Assembly (NCBI GenBank): GCA_963782885.1
Contig: CAWALL010000002.1
Coordinates: 248,001 to 312,000, forward strand
From: DATAOG01 sp963782885
GTDB lineage: Bacteria; Pseudomonadota; Alphaproteobacteria; Geminicoccales; Geminicoccaceae
Reading direction: 5' to 3'
DNA length: 64,000 nucleotides
Shown here: positions 59,675-64,000 of the stretch, in pieces
Numbering within the stretch: position 1 is the first letter of the stretch
Layout of the letters: the number at the start of each line of letters is the position of its first letter
The notes under the pieces: model-generated
What the model was told of the DNA's origin: nothing
Databases searched by the model: none
What the model saw: the letters and a program-made list of their open reading frames with translations, nothing else
Translations under genes and position numbers: made by a program

Positions 59675-61750
59675 CGGAGGCCGCCCTCATGGACCTGGAG
59701 GTCAGGTCCCGCGCCGAGGGCGGGCCGCCCGAACTGGTCGCGCCGGAGCGCGTATGCATCGATCCGCCCGACGTTCGGCACCCGACGCACGGCAATGCGC
59801 CGCGCATCGGAGCGTCGTGCGAGCAGGCTGCGCTGGTCCAGCGCCTGCGCGATCTCACGCTCGGTGAGGACATTGCCGGCCGCCTCGCGCAGGCGGGTCG
59901 CGGGGACGTAGACAGTATCCGCATCATACCAGGCCAGCGTCTCCCGGTTGTTCAGCCGCCGCCCGTCGACATCGTCCCAGGCCGCGTCAACGCTCTTGAC
60001 CGTGACGTCCCAACGCTCGGCGATCCAGGTGCGCAGATGCGAGACCGTCTGTTCGGCCGGATCGAGCGCCATGGCTTCGGAGGAGCCGAGGTAGCGCTCC
60101 CAGGCCCAAAGCACGGCGGCACGGATGTCGGCGGTAGGCGGGACAAGCTCCAACGCCTTGGCAAGCTCACCAGCCACCAGGAGGAGGGCGAAGGGCGTTG
60201 CTGCGCGGATCCGCGTGCCCACCTCTTCCCGGGCGATCAGGCTGGCGGCGCGGTTCACCTGGCGCCGCAGGTCCTCCGGGCTGCGGTGATAGCCGTCGCG
60301 GAGCAGGCCCTCCACAAAGGCGGGCCCGGCGTGGCCGAAGTGACGCTCAATGTCGGTGATGGCATCGAGCGTTGCCTGAGCGACCGTGCGGTTGACGCCG
60401 GTGACATCGATGTCGGCGATCCGGACGGCCATGCCGGCAAGCCACGTGCCGCCGTCGCCGCGGATCTTGGCCTCGAGGCCGCACTCGCTCGAGAAGACGA
60501 CGAAGGTCTGCCAGGCATAGCGGCCCTTGAGCGCGGCCTGAGCGTTGAGGCGTGCCTTCCCGATGCCGCTCGCGATGCTGTAGATCATGCGCCCGACGGC
60601 GCGGCCATCCACATGGGCGACCTCGTCAAGAGCGAGCACGGTGCCGCAGCTCGCCTGGGCGAGGCTCTCGAGCGCGTTCTCGGTCGTGCGCATGCTCTGC
60701 ACGAGACCGGCGCCGATCCTGGGAGAGCCCCAGACCGAGGCGGCGAGCTTCTGCGCGAGCGTCTTGCCGCTGCTCGAGATGCCGCTGAGGTTGACCCCAC
60801 AGGTATCGAGCCCGCTTAGGGCTGCGACCGTCCCGGCGAAGCCGCCGGCGAGGCCGACGAGCCAGTGCGGGCAAGCGGGGGCCTCGAGCGCGGCGATCAC
60901 CGCGGCGCGCCAGCCGTCCATGGTGCCGGCCCTGGCGGCGTCGGCAAGGCGCGCGTGGGCCGAGAGCTCGAGGGCGTGGTTCGCGAGTGCGCCCAGGATC
61001 TCCCCGCCCGGCGTGATGAACACCGGATCGGCGAGGCCGGGCAGCCGATGCCAGCCGGGCCGGGATGCGACGACGATCTCGGCCGAGGGATCGGCGGCCT
61101 TGAGCGCCTGGACGGCGACGATCTCCCCATCGTGCTCGACCCTGAGGCCGGCGGCGAACAGGTGGGCGCGGATCTCGGACGCCCCCATCCGGGCGAGCCC
61201 GGCGCGGTCGAACTCCACGGCGCGTGGGTGCCCGTCCATGCCGCGCACGGTCACCCGCAGCCCGTACGCACCGTGCTGGTCCGCGGCCCTGAGGCGGGCC
61301 GGCACTCCCAGTGGGGTCGCGATCGGCAGCCAGACCTCGTTCCCTTCCTTGTCCTTGCCGACATACTTGTGAACCATGACCTTGCCGGTCCGGGTGTGCT
61401 GGTAGGCAAGGCTCAGGCTCTCCATGGCCGGCAGCGGGTAGGTGCGCTCGATCTCGGCGAGCTCGGCTGCGCGGCTGGCATGCCGACGCGCCTCCTCTAT
61501 CTCTCGCGAGGTCGGCGCATACCTCGGGGCGGCCTGGAGCCCAACCCGGACGGCTTCAACGCCCTCACAGCGAAGCACATCCAGCCAGTCGATGTCCTCG
61601 CCAGGCGCTCCGGGCAGGGCGATGCGGATCTCGAGGAGCTCATGATGGGCGAGGGCAAGATCACGCGCGGCCTTCTCACCGGCTCGATGGCCGCGGTCAT
61701 CGTCAGGGCTGCCTTCGTCGCGGTCTGCGGCCACCGTGATCTGGCGAGTC
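59671..61750 (-). pseudogene. DUF927 primase-helicase, 5' end removed by IS66
   Basis: The frame is open from the IS66 border. It first shows the end of a Toprim domain (TVAADRDEGSPDDDRGHRAG), then WLDVLRCEGVEAVRVGL. The DUF927 helicase part follows: EIVVASRPGWHRLPGLADPV, GVNLSGISSSGKTLAQKLAA (Walker A), ASCGTVLALDEVAHVDGRAV (Walker B) and GMAVRIADIDVTGVNRT. Such proteins start phage or plasmid DNA replication. The N-terminal primase half lies beyond the insertion and is not in the window. Start codons inside the remaining frame could allow a shortened helicase. Confidence 0.85.
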
Positions 61751-61820
61751 GTAAGCGTCCGATCTCGGGGGCCTGTTCGTGGGCTGCGGGGAGGGATAGA
61801 GGCTCGTCTCTTGGCATGAT

Positions 61821-61848
61821 GGTGTCCACCAAGAGCTTGGTGGACACC
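61821..61848. promoter_or_regulatory. 28-bp near-perfect palindrome upstream of tnpA
   Basis: GGTGTCCACCAAG and its exact inverse CTTGGTGGACACC are separated by AG. It lies inside the element, about 20 bases before the tnpA start. It could be a transposase- or regulator-binding site, or an RNA hairpin that limits expression. Confidence 0.55.
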
Positions 61849-61870
61849 AACGGAGGCGGGATGGTGGGCG

Positions 61871-62311
61871 ATGGGGCGACCGGATCGGCGCCGGTGGACG
61901 GCCGAGGAGAAGCGCGGGATTGTCGAGGAGACGCGGGCGCCCGGGTGTTCGGTGTCCGTGGTGGCCAGGCGGCACGATATCAACGCCAACCTCCTGTTCA
62001 AGTGGAAGCGCCAGGAGGAGGCTGGGCAGCCTGAGCGGCGGTTGCTGGAGGGGCCCGAGTTCGTGCCGATTGGGGTGGTCGGCGAGGCGGGTGATGGCGG
62101 GCCGGCACTGCTCGCCAGGATGCCTGCGCATTCCGACGAAGCCGGGAACCGGCAGCATGGGCCGGCTGAGCCCCCGCGACCGTCGGGGCTCGAGACCCGG
62201 GCGGGCGTGATCGAGATCGACCTTTTGAACGGGGCCCGGGTGCGGGTCGATGCGTTCGTCGATGGCCGAGCGCTCGCGCGGGTGCTGGGCGCGCTGAAGC
62301 GGTGGCCATGA
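61871..62311 (+). CDS. tnpA: IS66 accessory protein TnpA
   Basis: 146 residues: RRRWTAEEKRGIVEETRAPG, CSVSVVARRHDINANLLFKW, KRQEEAG form the helix-turn-helix of IS66 OrfA. A variable linker and VIEIDLLNGARVRVDAFVDG, then ALARVLGALKRWP, complete it. tnpB follows within five bases. Confidence 0.92.
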   Translation: MGRPDRRRWTAEEKRGIVEETRAPGCSVSVVARRHDINANLLFKWKRQEEAGQPERRLLEGPEFVPIGVVGEAGDGGPALLARMPAHSDEAGNRQHGPAEPPRPSGLETRAGVIEIDLLNGARVRVDAFVDGRALARVLGALKRWP

Positions 62312-62315
62312 TCCC

Positions 62316-62669
62316 ATGATCCAGGTCGCGTCCGGCACCAAGGTCCATCTCGCGTGCCGGCCGGTCAGCATGCGCTACGGCTTCGACGGCCTGTGCGCCA
62401 AGGTCGCCTCGGTGCTCGCGTCGGACCCGTTCTCGGGCCATCTGTTTTGCTTCCGCAGCAAGCGCGGCGATTATTTGAAGATCCTGTACTGGGACGGTTC
62501 AGGGCTGTGCTTGTTTGCCAAGCGGCTGGAGCGCGGCCGGTTCGTCTGGCCGCCGATCGTGGACGGCGGCCTGATCCTGACGCCGGCCCAGCTGGCGCTG
62601 CTGCTCGAGGCGATCGACTGGCGGCGGACGGTGGCGCCGGCGCTGCCCGCGCGCCCGACAGCGATCTGA
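62316..62669 (+). CDS. tnpB: IS66 accessory protein TnpB
   Basis: 117 residues: KVHLACRPVSMRYGFDGLCA, LFCFRSKRGDYLKILYWDGS, CLFAKRLERGRFVWPPIVDG and LTPAQLALLLEAIDWRR are the standard TnpB blocks. No lesion. Confidence 0.95.
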   Translation: MIQVASGTKVHLACRPVSMRYGFDGLCAKVASVLASDPFSGHLFCFRSKRGDYLKILYWDGSGLCLFAKRLERGRFVWPPIVDGGLILTPAQLALLLEAIDWRRTVAPALPARPTAI

Positions 62670-62719
62670 GCCGACGATCTTCTGGTCGCCAGGTCGGTTG
62701 CTTCCTGGTAGAGGAAGTC

Positions 62720-64000
62720 ATGTCGTCGGCAACCGACTTCCTGCCTTGCGATCCCGCAGCGCTACGGGCGCTCGCAGTCTCGTTGCAGGAAGCGCTCGCG
62801 AGCAAGGATCGTGAGCTCGCGGCGCGGGATGCCGAGCTCCACGCCAAGACGCTGCACATCGAGAAGCTGCGCGCGACCCTCGCGCTGATGAAGCGGGCCC
62901 GCTTCGGTCGCTCGTCGGAGAAGATCGATCAGCTCGAGCTGCTGATCGGCGACCTCGAGGAAGCGGCGGCCCAAGAGCAGGCGCGTGCGACGGCGGCGCG
63001 GCCTGCGGAGGATCGATCCTGCTCGAAGAGGGGCGCAGCTCGCCCTCGCGGTCGCCAGCCATTGCCGGCCCATCTGCCGCGCGAGCGGGTGGTGCACGCG
63101 CCGGCCCGCGCCTGCCCGGCCTGCGGCAGCACGCGCCTGACCCGCCTCGGTGAGGACGAGCGCGAGGTGCTCGAATACGTGCCCTCGCACTTCAAGGTGG
63201 TGGTGCACGTCCGGCCGAGGATGAGCTGCCGCGCCTGCGAGACGATTACCCAGGTGCCGGCCCCGTCGCTGCCGATCGAGCGCGGCCGGCCGGGGCCGAG
63301 CCTGCTCGCGCACGTCCTGGTGGCCAAATATTGCGACCATGTTCCGCTCCACCGCCAGAGCGTCATCTATGGCCGGGTCGGCGTCGAGCTCGAGCGCTCG
63401 ACTTTGGCGGACTGGGTCGGCCAGGCGGCGTTCCTGCTCGAGCCTCTTGCCGCGGCGATCACCCGCCACGTCCGTGCCGGCGCCGCGCTCCACGCCGACG
63501 ACACCCCGGTGCCGGTGCTGGACCCGGGACGCGGCAAGACCAAGACCGGACGATTGTGGGTGCTGGTCCGGGACGAGCGGCCGTGGGGCGGGCCGGCCCC
63601 GCCGGCGGTCAGCTACCTCTACTCGCCGAACCGCAAGGGCGAGCATGCGCGGGCTCTGCTCGCCGGCTGTCGCGGCTTCCTGCACGCCGACGGCTATGCC
63701 GGCTTCAACGGCCTCTATGAACCCGACGCGAGCGGCACGGCGCCGCTGGTCGAGGTCGCGTGCTGGGCGCATAGCCGCAGGAAGCTGTTCGACATGCACG
63801 CCAACACCGGCTCGGCGCTCGCCCAGGTGGCCCTGGAGCGGATCGCCGCGCTGTTCCAGATCGAGGCCGAGATCAACGGCCGCGCGCCCGAGGAACGTCG
63901 GGCTGTCAGGCAGGAACGCACGCTGCCGCGGCTCGCGGACCTGAAGGACGTCCTCGAGCACGCCCTGACGAGCATCAGCCGCAAGAGCGGCCTCGCGGTC
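62720..64000 (+). CDS. tnpC: IS66-family transposase TnpC, partial
   Basis: The frame is open from the ATG at 62720 to the window end (427 residues visible). A coiled coil (ELAARDAELHAKTLHIEKLR), then RARFGRSSEKIDQLELLIGD, is followed by the zinc region ARACPACGSTRLTRLGEDER and RPRMSCRACETITQVPAP. The catalytic region begins AALHADDTPVPVLDPG (Asp) and GFLHADGYAGFNGLYE (Asp); the Glu motif is not yet reached. Intact as far as seen. Confidence 0.93.
   Translation, partial: MSSATDFLPCDPAALRALAVSLQEALASKDRELAARDAELHAKTLHIEKLRATLALMKRARFGRSSEKIDQLELLIGDLEEAAAQEQARATAARPAEDRSCSKRGAARPRGRQPLPAHLPRERVVHAPARACPACGSTRLTRLGEDEREVLEYVPSHFKVVVHVRPRMSCRACETITQVPAPSLPIERGRPGPSLLAHVLVAKYCDHVPLHRQSVIYGRVGVELERSTLADWVGQAAFLLEPLAAAITRHVRAGAALHADDTPVPVLDPGRGKTKTGRLWVLVRDERPWGGPAPPAVSYLYSPNRKGEHARALLAGCRGFLHADGYAGFNGLYEPDASGTAPLVEVACWAHSRRKLFDMHANTGSALAQVALERIAALFQIEAEINGRAPEERRAVRQERTLPRLADLKDVLEHALTSISRKSGLAV

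Larger units (their letters stand above)
61751..64000 (+). mobile_element. IS66-family element, left part (runs off the window end)
   Basis: The left inverted repeat starts at 61751 with GTAAGCGTCCGATCTC, matching the IS66 consensus GTAAGCG. tnpA, tnpB and a partial tnpC follow on the plus strand. The right end is beyond the window, so the duplication (left copy would be GGCGAGTC at 61743-61750) cannot be checked. It differs in sequence from the IS66 copy at 18616. Confidence 0.92.

Overview
The window looks like a GC-rich alphaproteobacterial chromosome segment, or a large replicon, that has been heavily invaded by insertion sequences and degraded prophages. The alphaproteobacterial assignment is an inference. 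It rests on a DUF2312/GapR-type fragment, the gene-transfer-agent or lambda-like head genes typical of this class, and the IS repertoire (IS21, IS66, IS110, IS256, IS630, IS1595, IS1634 and IS6 families). I saw no rRNA or tRNA gene, no CRISPR array and no replication origin.

Layout. (1) 1-4488 is a sugar-phosphate operon on the + strand: a 3' fragment of glucose-6-phosphate dehydrogenase, a HAD phosphatase, 6-phosphogluconolactonase, a broken ribulose-phosphate 3-epimerase, and one ORF fusing ribose-5-phosphate isomerase A to gluconokinase. (2) 4572-6443 is a minus-strand phage tail or LamG remnant, one gene of which carries a 112-bp MITE-like insertion. (3) 6572-26037 is an IS graveyard. Host genes (cytochrome P460-like, a secreted protein, an outer-membrane-type protein) and older ISs (istB, IS110) are each split by a mobile element. 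For most of these the target duplication can be read, and removing the element restores the reading frame. (4) 26107-37049 is degraded prophage A. On the minus strand it runs from terminase small subunit through large terminase, gpW, portal/ClpP, head decoration and capsid to tail genes, with host-type genes (DUF2189, VOC) lodged in it. (5) 37352-49999 is host metabolism: sulfide:quinone-oxidoreductase-like protein, two phytanoyl-CoA-dioxygenase-like proteins, FmdB zinc ribbon, SMP-30-like periplasmic protein, and a complete carbohydrate-type ABC transporter ending in a dioxygenase gene. A prophage-type XRE regulator split by IS630 lies at 39275-40696. (6) 50226-61750 is prophage-like region B: terminases, small conserved proteins, exonuclease, ParB-domain DNA methyltransferase, minus-strand replication genes and a DUF927 helicase, with a DmeF-type metal exporter inside it. 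(7) 61751 to the end is an IS66-family element that cuts off the 5' end of the helicase gene and runs out of the window.

Prophages A and B are related. Both have the same small conserved protein family beside a ParB-domain methyltransferase. Two intergenic stretches, 38826-38952 and 56330-56439, are near copies. The two methyltransferase genes share an exactly identical 179-bp block inside otherwise diverged sequence.

Single-base frameshifts recur in rpe, the LamG gene, IS6, istA, several phage genes, methyltransferase A and terminase B. They fit neutral decay, but systematic assembly indels cannot be excluded from sequence alone. The most interesting items are the RpiA-GntK fusion, the serine-recombinase element sitting in the P-loop codons of istB, the MITE with a readable CTAG duplication, the portal-protease fusion, the partly inverted capsid gene, and the shared modules of the two prophages.
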